A stretch of 22,102 nt of DNA from Bacteroidota bacterium. GTDB lineage: Bacteria; Bacteroidota; Bacteroidia; Bacteroidales; Bacteroidaceae. The notes under the pieces are model-generated. The model saw only the letters and a program-made list of their open reading frames with translations, was not told the origin of the DNA and searched no databases. The position numbers and the translations under genes were made by a program. The stretch spans positions 1 through 22,102 of the forward strand of contig JAEXAJ010000102.1 in NCBI GenBank assembly GCA_023458215.1, in the 5' to 3' direction. Shown here in pieces: positions 6,855 through 15,034 of the stretch. Within the stretch, counting starts at the first letter, position 1; the number at the start of each line of letters is the position of its first letter.

Positions 6855-9800
6855 TTACAAAGTTTGTTTTACTTCTACTTCTTCGTAAGATTCAATGATA
6901 TCGCCTACCTTGATGTCGTTGCAATTCGTCAGGCTGATACCGCATTCGAAGTTGGTACCCACTTCTTTCACATCGTCCTTGAAGCGCTTCAAAGCGTTGA
7001 TGGAACCGGTGAAGATAACAATGCCGTCGCGAATCAAACGAGCCTTGTCGCTGCGTTTCACCTTTCCGCTCTTGACCATAGCACCAGCTACGAGACCAAC
7101 CTTGGTGATATTGAATACCTCGCGAACTTCGATATTGGCAGTAACCTGTTCTTTCACAGTCGGTGCCAACATACCTTCCATGGCAGCCTTCACCTCCTCG
7201 ATAGCATCGTAGATAACAGAATACTTGCGGATATCCACACCTTCGTTTTCTGCCAGCTTAGCAGCAGAACCGGAAGGACGTACCTGGAAGCCTACGATAA
7301 TTGCATTCGAAGCCGCAGCCAGCGAAACGTCCGATTCGGAGATTGCACCGACTCCCTTGTGAATTACATTTACCTGTACCTGCTCTGTAGACAACTTAAT
7401 CAAAGAGTCGCTCAGCGCTTCTACCGATCCGTCCACGTCACCCTTCACAATAACGTTCAACTCGTGGAAGTCACCCAATGCCAGACGGCGGCCCACTTCA
7501 TCAAGGGTCAACATCTTCTGAGTACGCAAGCCTTGTTCACGTTGTAACTGCTCACGTTTGTTGGCAATTTCACGAGCTTCCTGTTCAGTCTCGATCACGT
7601 GGAATGTATCACCTGCTGCAGGTGCACCATTCAAGCCCAAGATCAAAGCCGGAGCAGAAGGGCCGGCCTCTTTCATACGAGCATTACGTTCGTTGAACAT
7701 TGCCTTTACCTTACCATAGCTGGTACCTGCCAACACGATGTCACCTACTTTCAGCGTACCGTTAGAAACCAATATCGTAGCTACATAACCACGACCTTTG
7801 TCCAACGAAGATTCAATGATAGAACCGGTAGCGTTACGATTCGGATTTGCTTTCAAATCGAGCATTTCAGCTTCCAGCAATACTTTCTCCATCAATTCGG
7901 GTACACCTATACCCTTCTTAGCGGAGATATCTTGTGACTGATACTTACCTCCCCATTCTTCAACCAGGAAGTTCATAGCTGCCAATTCTTCTTTTATCTT
8001 GTCGGGATTGGCAGTCGGTTTATCAATCTTATTAATAGCAAATACGATAGGAACACCCGCAGCCATAGCATGGTTGATGGCTTCCTTCGTCTGCGGCATC
8101 ACGTTGTCGTCGGCCGCAACAATGATGATAGCAATATCCGTTGCCTTGGCACCACGGGCACGCATGGCGGTAAACGCTTCATGACCCGGAGTATCGAGGA
8201 AAGTAATCTTACGTCCGTCGTCCAACTTCACGTGGTAAGCACCGATATGTTGCGTGATACCACCGGCCTCACCGGCAATTACATTCGCTTTACGAATATA
8301 GTCGAGCAATGAAGTCTTACCGTGGTCAACGTGTCCCATCACGGTTACAATCGGCGCACGATATTCGAGATCTTCCTCTGCATCTTCTTCTTCGACGATA
8401 GCTTGAGCTACTTCCGCACTAACGTATTCGGTCTTAAATCCGAATTCTTCAGCTACCAAGTTGATCGTTTCCGCATCCAGACGTTGGTTGATGGAAACCA
8501 TCATACCAATACTCATACAAGTAGAAATAACCTGCATCACAGATACATCCATCATGTTTGCCAACTCGTTGGCAGTCACAAATTCCGTCAGTTTCAGAAC
8601 CTTGCTATCTGCCATTTCGCGGTCTTCCATTTCCTGCATACGGCTCGAAGCCAGGTCACGTTTATCTTTACGATACTTGGCGCCTTTGTTCTTGCCTTTG
8701 GAGGTAAGACGGGCAAGAGTTTCTTTTACTTGCTTTGCTACGTCCTCTTCGTTTACTTCCTGCTTGATAAGCGGTTTCTTGAAGCGGTCTTTGTTCCTGT
8801 TATTATTGTTGTTGTTATTATTATTTCTTCCACCTTGCTGGTTGTTACCACCGCCACCTTGTTGGTTATTACCTCTTTGGCGATCGTTACCATTGTTGTT
8901 TTGGAAATTCTGAGCGTTGTTGATATCAACTTTCTCCTTATTTATACGCAGACGCTTCTTCTTAGCATTCGGATCATTCTCCTTGGCATTCGGGTCTTTG
9001 GTATCCTTTTGCTTGTTATCGTCGCGACGAATTTCTTTGATAATCGCCTCCTTCATCTGCTTACGCTGATCCTGACGTTGCTTTTCCTTCTCTTCGCGTT
9101 CTTTACGTTTTTCCTCTTTCGATTTCTTTTTAGGACGTGTAGACTGATTCAAAGCAGCTAAGTCAATTTGTCCGATGACATTGATCTTCGATACAAATTC
9201 AGGTTGATGTATCTTGAAGATCTCATCATCTCCACTTACTACCGCTTCTTTCTCCTCTTTTTCAACCACAGTCTCTTTCTTAATGGGTTCCGGAGTAGGT
9301 TCTTGTTTCATTTCTTCCTTTTTAGGTTCTACCTTAACCTCAACAACAGGAGCCGGTTCTTCTTTAGCAACCGGTGCAGGCTGAGGTGCCGGTTTGGGTT
9401 CCGGCTTGGGTTGTACTTTTGGCTCTGGCTGTGGCACTGGTGCAGGCTGGGGTGCAGGCTGAGGTGCGGGAGTCGGTTGCGGCTGAGTTTTTTCTACCAT
9501 CACCGGCGCAGCTTCTTCCACTTTTTTCTCTACAACTACCACTTTTTCCACCTCTTTCTCCTTCTCCTGAACAGGTCTACGGTTCAGTTTATCCAAATCT
9601 ATTTTGCCGACAGGCTTAACTTTCGGACGTGCATCCTCGGGGATAACCGTCTTTATTTCTTCCGGTTTCGCTTTTTCCTGCGTTTCCTTATAGCCGTCAA
9701 TAGACACAGAGGACTTTAAACGGTCCTTGCTCTGACGCTCCTGACTGAAACGCTCCGACTTTATTTTAAGGTCCTTATCTGTACTAAATTCCTTCTTGAG

Positions 9801-9935
9801 CATATCAAACTGCTCATCAGTAATTTTCGTATTAGGGTTTGCCTCAACGGTATACCCTTTCTTTTGCAGGAATTCGACAGCCGTCGTAATTCCTACGTTC
9901 AAATCTCTTGTTACTTTGTTTAACCTTATCGTCAT
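6855..9935 (-). CDS. infB: Translation initiation factor IF-2
   Basis: IF-2 is the GTPase that brings initiator fMet-tRNA to the 30S subunit and promotes subunit joining. The 1026-residue protein starts with the IF2_N-like fold [20 protein letters not shown]. It is followed by a long linker: P/Q/K-rich at 150-215, charged basic-acidic at 265-310, and N/Q/G-rich at 339-383 with a run of nine Asn. A second IF2_N-like segment ([14 protein letters not shown]) lies near 449. The G domain follows with [12 protein letters not shown] at 534-545, [16 protein letters not shown], and NKIDK; the C-terminal beta-barrel and fMet-tRNA-binding domains complete the protein. The linker is longer than in many bacteria, as is usual in Bacteroidetes. 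It lies downstream of nusA with a repeat between them. Confidence 0.98.
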   Translation of the reverse strand: MTIRLNKVTRDLNVGITTAVEFLQKKGYTVEANPNTKITDEQFDMLKKEFSTDKDLKIKSERFSQERQSKDRLKSSVSIDGYKETQEKAKPEEIKTVIPEDARPKVKPVGKIDLDKLNRRPVQEKEKEVEKVVVVEKKVEEAAPVMVEKTQPQPTPAPQPAPQPAPVPQPEPKVQPKPEPKPAPQPAPVAKEEPAPVVEVKVEPKKEEMKQEPTPEPIKKETVVEKEEKEAVVSGDDEIFKIHQPEFVSKINVIGQIDLAALNQSTRPKKKSKEEKRKEREEKEKQRQDQRKQMKEAIIKEIRRDDNKQKDTKDPNAKENDPNAKKKRLRINKEKVDINNAQNFQNNNGNDRQRGNNQQGGGGNNQQGGRNNNNNNNNNRNKDRFKKPLIKQEVNEEDVAKQVKETLARLTSKGKNKGAKYRKDKRDLASSRMQEMEDREMADSKVLKLTEFVTANELANMMDVSVMQVISTCMSIGMMVSINQRLDAETINLVAEEFGFKTEYVSAEVAQAIVEEEDAEEDLEYRAPIVTVMGHVDHGKTSLLDYIRKANVIAGEAGGITQHIGAYHVKLDDGRKITFLDTPGHEAFTAMRARGAKATDIAIIIVAADDNVMPQTKEAINHAMAAGVPIVFAINKIDKPTANPDKIKEELAAMNFLVEEWGGKYQSQDISAKKGIGVPELMEKVLLEAEMLDLKANPNRNATGSIIESSLDKGRGYVATILVSNGTLKVGDIVLAGTSYGKVKAMFNERNARMKEAGPSAPALILGLNGAPAAGDTFHVIETEQEAREIANKREQLQREQGLRTQKMLTLDEVGRRLALGDFHELNVIVKGDVDGSVEALSDSLIKLSTEQVQVNVIHKGVGAISESDVSLAAASNAIIVGFQVRPSGSAAKLAENEGVDIRKYSVIYDAIEEVKAAMEGMLAPTVKEQVTANIEVREVFNITKVGLVAGAMVKSGKVKRSDKARLIRDGIVIFTGSINALKRFKDDVKEVGTNFECGISLTNCNDIKVGDIIESYEEVEVKQTL

Positions 9936-9975
9936 ACTTAAAATTTAATGAATAATGGAGAAAGAAGCGGTATTC

Positions 9976-10048
9976 AGTTATAAGTTATTAGTTATAAGTT
10001 ATTTGTTATGAACATGAGCAAATAACTTATAACTAATAACTCACAACT
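9976..10048. repeat. Heptamer-based inverted repeat between nusA and infB
   Basis: Arms 9976-10004 and 10020-10048 are complementary at 27 of 29 positions around a 15-nt loop. The left arm is a run of 7-mers alternating AGTTATA and AGTTATT. The right arm overlaps the nusA stop codon (TAG at 10049-10047). On the minus strand the hairpin is followed by GAATACCGC rather than a T-run, so it does not look like an ordinary intrinsic terminator. InfB starts about 40 nt further on. As RNA it would form a long AU-rich stem right after nusA. Confidence 0.85.
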
Positions 10049-11315
10049 AGTTTTCTCCTTCTTCTTCGAACTCCGATTTCAAAATGCGTAATACTTCGTC
10101 CACCGTTTTTTCTTCGAGATCCGTCTTTTCAACCAACAACTCACGGGGAGCATTCAACACTGCTTTTGCAGTATCAATACCGATAGCCTTGATGGCGTCG
10201 ATTACCCAACCGTCTATTTCATCACGGAATTCATCCAAGTAGATATCTTCATCCTCTACTGTCTGATCCAACTCACGGAACACGTCGATAGTGTACTCAG
10301 TCAACATACTGGCCAGCTTGATATTCAAACCGCCTTTGCCGATAGCCAGCGACACTTCCTCCGGTTTCAGGAACACTTCTGCCTTATGTTCTTCCTCATT
10401 CAAGCGAATAGAAGAGATCTTAGCAGGGCTGAGGGCACGCTGTATAAACAACTGTATATTCGATGTATAATTGATGACATCGATATTCTCGTTGCGAAGC
10501 TCGCGGACGATACCATGAATACGGCTACCCTTCACACCTACACAGGCGCCTACCGGGTCGATACGGTCGTCATAGCTTTCAACGGCTATCTTGGCACGTT
10601 CGCCGGGGATGCGGGCAATCTTCTTAATGGTGATCAATCCGTCATTGATTTCGGGTACTTCCATCTCGAACAGACGTTGCAGGAATACCGGTGATGTACG
10701 GCTCAAGATAATCTTGGGATTATTGTTCCTGTTGTCTACACGGGCTACAACCGCGCGGGCAGTCTCGCCTTTGCGGTAAAAGTCGCTCGGTATCTGTTCG
10801 GTCTTGGGCAACAACAATTCGTTGCCTTCGTCATCAATCAGAAGCATTTCCTTCTTCCAGATCTGATAAACTTCAGCGTTGATAATGTTACCTACCTTAT
10901 CAATGTATTTATTATAGATACTGTCTTTTTCCAGTTCCAAAATCTTAGAGGCCAAAGTCTGGCGCAGGTTCAGGATGGCACGGCGACCAAAGTTAGCAAA
11001 AATCACTTCATCGGTCACTTCTTCACCCACTTCGTAGGAGGCGTCAATCTTCTGTGCTTCACTCAAAGTGATTTGCAGATTGGGATTCTCGATGTCTTCA
11101 TCTGCCACAACTTCACGGTTACGCCATATCTCGAAGTCCCCCTTGTCCGGGTTCACGATCACGTCGTAATTCTCATCGGTGCCAAACATTTTCGCAATCA
11201 CACTACGGAATGACTCTTCGAGCACACTTACCATAGTGGTTCTATCGATATTTTTCAGTTCCTTGAATTCCGAAAATGTATCTATCAAGCTGATAGTTTC
11301 TTCTTTTTTGGCCAT
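10047..11315 (-). CDS. nusA: Transcription termination/antitermination factor NusA
   Basis: NusA binds RNA polymerase and nascent RNA and modulates pausing, termination and antitermination. The 422-residue protein has the N-terminal RNAP-binding domain (IDTFSEFKELKNIDRTTMVSVLEESF, residues 11-36), an S1 domain at about 133-200, and two KH domains. The first carries ACVGVKGSRIHGIVREL at 257-273 and the second carries AIGKGGLNIKLAS at 324-336. A helix-hairpin-helix-like tail (about 370-415) follows. The E. coli-type long C-terminal repeat domains are absent, as is common outside Proteobacteria. It lies 4 nt after rimP, the conserved rimP-nusA-infB order. Confidence 0.98.
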   Translation of the reverse strand: MAKKEETISLIDTFSEFKELKNIDRTTMVSVLEESFRSVIAKMFGTDENYDVIVNPDKGDFEIWRNREVVADEDIENPNLQITLSEAQKIDASYEVGEEVTDEVIFANFGRRAILNLRQTLASKILELEKDSIYNKYIDKVGNIINAEVYQIWKKEMLLIDDEGNELLLPKTEQIPSDFYRKGETARAVVARVDNRNNNPKIILSRTSPVFLQRLFEMEVPEINDGLITIKKIARIPGERAKIAVESYDDRIDPVGACVGVKGSRIHGIVRELRNENIDVINYTSNIQLFIQRALSPAKISSIRLNEEEHKAEVFLKPEEVSLAIGKGGLNIKLASMLTEYTIDVFRELDQTVEDEDIYLDEFRDEIDGWVIDAIKAIGIDTAKAVLNAPRELLVEKTDLEEKTVDEVLRILKSEFEEEGEN

Positions 11316-11319
11316 AGTC

Positions 11320-11787
11320 TTATTTAAAACTGATTAAGTATTTAGTGTATTTTATCTCATCATACTTTAGGGTCAGGTCCTCGTCCACCAGTTTGGGGCG
11401 TTTGGCACCTTCTTCTTTCACTTTTTTCTGAACGACAACAACGAATTGTTGATCATTCGCTTCCTTTAATACGCCGCAAAGTTTGCGGCCGTCTTTTGAC
11501 AGTACTTCCACTTCTTTGCCGATGTGGTTGACGTACTGTTGCAATACCTTGAAAGGTTGTCCGATGCCGGCAGAGCCTACTTCCAGTTCATAATCTTCCT
11601 CTTCACGGTTCAGTTTAGACTCGATGTAGCGGCTCAGCTCTACACAGTCCTCAATCCAAACACCTTCTTTGTGGTCTATCTCCACCAAAATCTTGTCATC
11701 CGGGCTGATCGTTACTTCTACCAGGAAATACTCTTTTCCTACCAGCCACTCGTCAACAATCTGACAAACAGTTTTCTTTTCTATCAT
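11320..11787 (-). CDS. rimP: Ribosome maturation factor RimP
   Basis: RimP assists maturation of the 30S ribosomal subunit. The 155-residue protein has the family layout: an N-terminal alpha/beta domain with FLVEVTISPDDKILVEID (residues 21-38) and the conserved WIEDCVELSRYIESKLNRE segment near 44-62, then YELEVGSAGIGQPFKVLQQY near 65-85, where most families show the E-V-S-S-P-G-L form. The C-terminal SH3-like part (GKEVEVLSKDGRKLCGVL) follows. It is the first gene of the operon, preceded by a good promoter and a short hairpin-containing leader. Identification is strengthened by the gene order with nusA only 4 nt downstream. Confidence 0.95.
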   Translation of the reverse strand: MIEKKTVCQIVDEWLVGKEYFLVEVTISPDDKILVEIDHKEGVWIEDCVELSRYIESKLNREEEDYELEVGSAGIGQPFKVLQQYVNHIGKEVEVLSKDGRKLCGVLKEANDQQFVVVVQKKVKEEGAKRPKLVDEDLTLKYDEIKYTKYLISFK

Positions 11788-11807
11788 AGATTAATCCTAT
11801 AAGAACG

Positions 11808-11832
11808 AAAAAGAGGAGCTTTATCGCCCCTC
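11808..11832 (-). promoter_or_regulatory. Terminator-like hairpin in the rimP-nusA-infB leader
   Basis: On the minus strand GAGGGG (11832-11827) pairs with CTCCTC (11818-11813) around an 8-nt loop, with one G-U pair, and TTTTT (11812-11808) follows at once. It lies between the predicted promoter at 11855-11885 and the rimP start at 11787. It could therefore act as an attenuator within the approximately 60-nt leader. The stem is short (6 bp), so function is uncertain. Leader-level control involving NusA is known for the E. coli rimP-nusA-infB operon. Confidence 0.5.
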
Positions 11833-11854
11833 CACCTTCATCCGTTTCCGGTTG

Positions 11855-11885
11855 CAAAGATATAAATAATCTGTTCGACTACAAA
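11855..11885 (-). promoter_or_regulatory. Bacteroides-type promoter of the rimP operon
   Basis: Read on the minus strand there is a -33 TTTG (11885-11882), a 19-bp spacer, and a perfect TAnnTTTG -7 box, TATCTTTG (11862-11855). This matches the sigma-ABfr consensus. Transcription would begin near 11848, giving a leader of about 60 nt before the rimP ATG. The AT-rich tract just upstream (11885-11935) could help as an UP-like element. Confidence 0.75.
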
Positions 11886-12048
11886 ATATTAGAAGAAAAA
11901 AAGAATATTTAGCAGATGACCGCAGTTTTTTTATTCACGGAATGCTGATTTAATTCATAACCCTATAGAAACAGACTCTTTGTTGTCAAGAGCAGATTTA
12001 CGTAAGATTAACGGACGGAAAGCTGAAACCTCTTGTTTGTGCGACCGG

Positions 12049-12129
12049 AACGCATGATGTATTTCACCCGAACAGATAATCTGTTTACCCCAAACGCATC
12101 ATCTGTTTGCCCTGAACGGATGATCCGTT
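12049..12129. repeat. Array of four 15-bp palindromes at exact 22-bp spacing
   Basis: Four related 15-bp dyads start at 12049, 12071, 12093 and 12115, exactly 22 bp apart. The second (AACAGATAATCTGTT) and fourth (AACGGATGATCCGTT) are perfect palindromes around a single centre base. The first (AACGCATGATGTATT) and third (AACGCATCATCTGTT) are imperfect. The consensus is AACNGATNATCNGTT. The 7-bp linkers are pyrimidine-rich (for example TCACCCG and TGCCCTG). Fainter units in the same phase may flank it at 12027 and 12137. There are no unique spacers, so it is not a CRISPR array. The even spacing, about two helical turns, resembles tandem protein-binding sites. Confidence 0.8.
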
Positions 12130-12232
12130 TTGCCACACCTCATCGTCCCGTCCGAAACAGCCGGACTTTTTGCCAAAAGCACAGGGGTTTGCAAAGCAAA
12201 TGCCAGCCATTTCACCTGCTTAAACCTGACGT

Positions 12233-12273
12233 TTAGGGAGCTAAAGTGTAGGATTAGGGGAGCAAACATGAGG
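12233..12273. repeat. Degenerate 21-bp direct repeat
   Basis: TTAGGGAGCTAAAGTGTAGG (12233-12252) and TTAGGGGAGCAAACATGAGG (12254-12273) align over 20 bp with several mismatches and one shifted base, 21 bp apart. A third, weaker AAA-plus-TGA word occurs 21 bp upstream at 12222. The similarity is moderate and could be partly chance, but the spacing is close to that of the palindrome array nearby. Confidence 0.4.
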
Positions 12274-12299
12274 CATTTGAAAAGAGAAGACGGGAGGGT

Positions 12300-12334
12300 A
12301 AAAAAGAAACGGAGAAGCAAATGCCCCTCCGTTT
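12300..12334 (-). terminator. Intrinsic terminator downstream of the GH3 gene
   Basis: On the minus strand AAACGGAG (12334-12327) pairs perfectly with CTCCGTTT (12314-12307) around a 12-nt loop. One C then precedes TTTTTT (12305-12300). It is the first good terminator after the polysaccharide locus, 142 nt past the GH3 stop at 12476, and would end both that transcript and any RNA from the orphan promoter. Confidence 0.85.
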
Positions 12335-12368
12335 ATCGTAATTTAAAATAGAAGTATCTATAAATTCA
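12300..12368 (-). ncRNA. Candidate small RNA between orphan promoter and terminator
   Basis: A predicted promoter at 12374-12404 would start a transcript near 12368, and a strong intrinsic terminator ends at about 12300. No open reading frame of useful length fits between, leaving an RNA of about 65-70 nt made of an AU-rich 5' half and the terminator hairpin. Alternatively, the terminator only serves the GH3 gene upstream and the promoter match is accidental. No known RNA family was recognised. Confidence 0.4.
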
Positions 12369-12373
12369 CTTTA

Positions 12374-12404
12374 CAAATATACTACATTGCGAAGGCGATG
12401 TCAA
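12374..12404 (-). promoter_or_regulatory. Orphan Bacteroides-type promoter
   Basis: Read on the minus strand there is a TTG at 12404-12402 (in CTTGA), a 20-bp spacer, and a perfect TAnnTTTG -7 box, TATATTTG (12381-12374). It lies 72 nt after the GH3 stop and 40 nt before an intrinsic terminator, with no coding gene to serve. Confidence 0.5.
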
Positions 12405-12475
12405 GTGTTTCGCCAATTCTTTTAGGGTGAATTCAAAATACTTAAAGACTATTGTAAGAATTCGTCCGATACACG

Positions 12476-14965
12476 TTACTTATTCGGTGTCTCCCACTTC
12501 TTCGTATCCGTGCAAACCACGTTCATCACTTGGTTGCCCGCTTGAATACGGAAATCACCTTTTTCCAAAATCCATTTGCCGTCGTAACCAACGAAGGCCA
12601 AGTCGGAACCTTTCAGCTTCAGCGTAACGGTTTTGGTTTCGCCGGGTTGCAATTCTACTTTCTCGAAAGCACGAAGACGACGGTTATCAGGAGTAAGCGA
12701 AGCTACGAGGTCACTGCTGAACAACAGAACACTCTCCTTGCCTACACGGTTGCCGGTATTCTTCACGTCTACGGTAAAGGTCAGTTCATCGTTGGCATTG
12801 AAGTTGGATTTATCTACTTTGAGGTTGCTGTACTCGAAAGTGGTATAGCTCAAGCCATAGCCGAACGCCCATTGTACAGAAACCTGAGCATCATAATTAT
12901 AGGCACCTTCCATCTGCTTACCGATATGTTCGCAAGGTTTGTAGTCGTAAGTAATCAGAGAATTGATTTCTTTGGGATAAGTGAAAGGCATTTTGCCGCT
13001 GAAGTTAGCATCGCCGGCTACAAGGTTTGCCAATGCATCGCCACCGTAGTTACCCGGAAGCATGATGTCTACTACGGCTTTTGCCAGCGGTTCGATATCA
13101 GCTATCAGACGGGGACGACCTTCGTTCAATATCAAGATAACGGGTTTTCCGGTCTTCGCAAGAGCTTTAACCAGGTTGAGTTGATTGTCGGAAAGGACAA
13201 GATTAGTCAAGTTACCCGGAGTTTCGCAATAAGAGTTCTCGCCGATACAAGCTACGATGTAGTCGGCATTAGCGGCAGCGGCTACGGCTTTCTCTATTTC
13301 GGGGGCGTTTTCATCTTGCCAGTTACCCTTTTCATTGTAAGTTACACCGGCTTCGTAGATGATATTATCGGCCCCAAACTTGTTAGTAAACGCTTCGAGA
13401 ATGGTATTATAAGCCTCTGCTAATGATTCGATATTGCTACCTTGCCATGTATAAGACCAACCGCCGTTCAAGCTACGCATAGAGTTGGCATTAGGGCCGG
13501 TGAGTAAAATCTTCTTGCCTTTAGCTAACGGGAGAATACCGTCAGTGTTCTTCAACAGTACCAAAGACTCTTCGGCTGCTTTCAATGCAGCGGCGGCATG
13601 TTCCTGACTGCCGAACAAAGGATAGTCTTTCAGGTCATTGTAGGGCTTTTCAAACAAACCGAGACGATATTTCATGCGCAATACACGGGCAACAGCATCG
13701 TCGATGCGGCTCATAGGCACTTCACCTTCCTGTACCAGTTCTTTCAGCAGCGTACAGAACTTCCAGTCATACGGATCCATTGACATGTCGATACCGGCGT
13801 TGATGGCCAGTTTGATAGCTTCTTTCTTATCTTTGGCAATGTGGTCGCGGCTGTAGAGGTTGTTGATATCCGCCCAGTCGGTAACGATCATACCGTCCCA
13901 GTTGAGGTCTTCTTTCAGCCATTGGGTCAAGAGTTCGTAGTTGGCATGGAATGGCAGACCGTTGTTCATAGCAGAGTTTATCATCACAGAGAGTGCACCG
14001 GCTTTCACCATCTCAAGATAAGGAGCGAAATGTTTCTCGCGCATGTCTTGTACCGTGATCGAAGAAGGAGTACGGTCTTTGCCCGAAACAGGCACACCAT
14101 AGCCCATGTAATGCTTCATACAAGCGGCCACACTATTATTGCCAATGCGGTTGGGATCTTCACCCTGGAAACCGAGGATAGCTTCCCGTCCCATTTCAGC
14201 ATTCACATAAGCGTCTTCACCATAATTCTCCCACATACGAGGCCAGCGAGGATCGCGTCCCAAGTCGGTAACAGGGGCATACGTCCAGGGAATACTGCCT
14301 GCTTTGGTTTCATAAGCAGAGATACGCGCACCTTCGCGGGTCAGCGCACGATTGAATGTAGCGGCCATGTTGACGCCTTGGGGGAAGAAGGTACCGCCCA
14401 GTGTGTAAGTCGTTCCGTGTATCTGATCCACGCCATAGATACAAGGTATGCCGATCTCTTTCATGGACTTCTCCTGAATGCGTTTAATAATCTCCTGCCA
14501 CTTCTCTACACTCTGCGCTACACCATTGGGTACATTCAGTATAGAGCCTACTTTATACTTGCCGATAATGGTATCCAGCATAGCCTCATCCATCTGATAG
14601 CCCTTCTTTCCTTCAATGCCTTGGATGCGCATATAGATTTGCATCAGCACTTTTTGGTCGGGCATGCCTTTGGAAAGGTCGTATTCCTTCTCCAACTTAT
14701 AGTTTTTGAGAATCTTCTTGAGATCTTCTACTTTGAAGTTCTGCGGATCAATACCTGCAAAAGGGTTAGTACGTTTTTGCAACAGGTCGATGGTAAGTTC
14801 GCACATCTGCCCCACCTTCTCGTCGAGGGTCATCTTCTTCAGCAGCGTTTCAATCTGTTGCTCTATCTTCTCATCCCTAGGGATAGCGGGAGCAACTTTT
14901 GTTTGTGCCGTAGCGGTCAATAACGCCCCGAAGAGGGCAAAAGATAAGATTAACTTTTTATTCAT
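12476..14965 (-). CDS. GH3 beta-glucosidase-type glycoside hydrolase (BglX-like)
   Basis: This 829-residue secreted enzyme has a Sec signal peptide ([21 protein letters not shown], cleavage after A20). Its GH3 N-terminal barrel contains [10 protein letters not shown] at 45-54, [20 protein letters not shown] at 177-196, [20 protein letters not shown] at 230-249 and KHYMGYG at 284-290. The nucleophile Asp363 sits in MIVTDWADI. The GH3 C-terminal domain and a fibronectin-III-like domain ([17 protein letters not shown] onward) follow. It should release terminal glucose or xylose from oligosaccharides in the periplasm. Compared with standard BglX there is an extra segment of about 70 residues at roughly 58-130. 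It is the last gene of the polysaccharide locus; a possible internal promoter lies just upstream. Substrate specificity cannot be read from the sequence. Confidence 0.93.
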   Translation of the reverse strand: MNKKLILSFALFGALLTATAQTKVAPAIPRDEKIEQQIETLLKKMTLDEKVGQMCELTIDLLQKRTNPFAGIDPQNFKVEDLKKILKNYKLEKEYDLSKGMPDQKVLMQIYMRIQGIEGKKGYQMDEAMLDTIIGKYKVGSILNVPNGVAQSVEKWQEIIKRIQEKSMKEIGIPCIYGVDQIHGTTYTLGGTFFPQGVNMAATFNRALTREGARISAYETKAGSIPWTYAPVTDLGRDPRWPRMWENYGEDAYVNAEMGREAILGFQGEDPNRIGNNSVAACMKHYMGYGVPVSGKDRTPSSITVQDMREKHFAPYLEMVKAGALSVMINSAMNNGLPFHANYELLTQWLKEDLNWDGMIVTDWADINNLYSRDHIAKDKKEAIKLAINAGIDMSMDPYDWKFCTLLKELVQEGEVPMSRIDDAVARVLRMKYRLGLFEKPYNDLKDYPLFGSQEHAAAALKAAEESLVLLKNTDGILPLAKGKKILLTGPNANSMRSLNGGWSYTWQGSNIESLAEAYNTILEAFTNKFGADNIIYEAGVTYNEKGNWQDENAPEIEKAVAAAANADYIVACIGENSYCETPGNLTNLVLSDNQLNLVKALAKTGKPVILILNEGRPRLIADIEPLAKAVVDIMLPGNYGGDALANLVAGDANFSGKMPFTYPKEINSLITYDYKPCEHIGKQMEGAYNYDAQVSVQWAFGYGLSYTTFEYSNLKVDKSNFNANDELTFTVDVKNTGNRVGKESVLLFSSDLVASLTPDNRRLRAFEKVELQPGETKTVTLKLKGSDLAFVGYDGKWILEKGDFRIQAGNQVMNVVCTDTKKWETPNK

Positions 14966-14991
14966 GATTCTGATATTAGTGTTACGTTTGC

Positions 14992-14999
14992 AAATATAG
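14992..14999 (-). promoter_or_regulatory. Possible internal promoter (-7 box) before the last GH3 gene
   Basis: TATATTTG on the minus strand (14999-14992) is a perfect TAnnTTTG -7 box 26 nt before the GH3 start at 14965. No convincing TTTG or TTG is found about 19-21 bp upstream; that position falls in the hairpin at 15003-15034. It may allow separate expression of the last gene. Confidence 0.35.
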
Positions 15000-15002
15000 C
15001 GA

Positions 15003-15034
15003 CATCCTGCTACACTCAGGGGTATAGCAGGATG
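15003..15034. other. Perfect hairpin between the two GH3 genes
   Basis: CATCCTGCTA (15003-15012) and TAGCAGGATG (15025-15034) form a perfect 10-bp stem with a 12-nt loop. A T-run follows only on the plus strand (15036-15040), where no gene ends. On the minus strand, the sense of both GH3 genes, the run is A-rich before the hairpin and no T-run follows. It may be an RNA stability or processing hairpin, or a terminator for antisense transcription. Confidence 0.6.

Larger units (their letters stand above)
11886..12475. other. Long non-coding region between the polysaccharide locus and the rimP operon
   Basis: No believable protein-coding gene is present in this 590-bp stretch; the short frames that cross it run through repeats and a terminator and lack family features. 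It contains, from high to low coordinates, an orphan promoter, an intrinsic terminator, a degenerate 21-bp direct repeat, a palindrome array and an AT-rich tract next to the rimP promoter. Each is listed separately. Between 12135 and 12215 nothing further was recognised except faint copies of the neighbouring repeat units. Confidence 0.7.

Noticed and set aside
8322..9161. 279-codon plus-strand frame with hydrophobic stretches resembling a membrane protein
   Set aside because: It is antisense to the charged and Asn-rich linker of infB; the Leu/Ile/Val runs are complements of Lys/Asn/Glu codon runs.
12049..12129. CRISPR array
   Set aside because: The 22-bp period is too short, there are no distinct spacers, and the repeats are palindromic and diverged; no cas gene is nearby.
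12099..12320. 73-codon minus-strand frame (and overlapping plus-strand frames) in the gap before rimP
   Set aside because: They run through the dyad array and the terminator, overlap each other on both strands, and show no start context or family match.
13841..14923. 360-codon plus-strand frame
   Set aside because: It is antisense to the well-supported GH3 gene and has no recognisable domain or signal.
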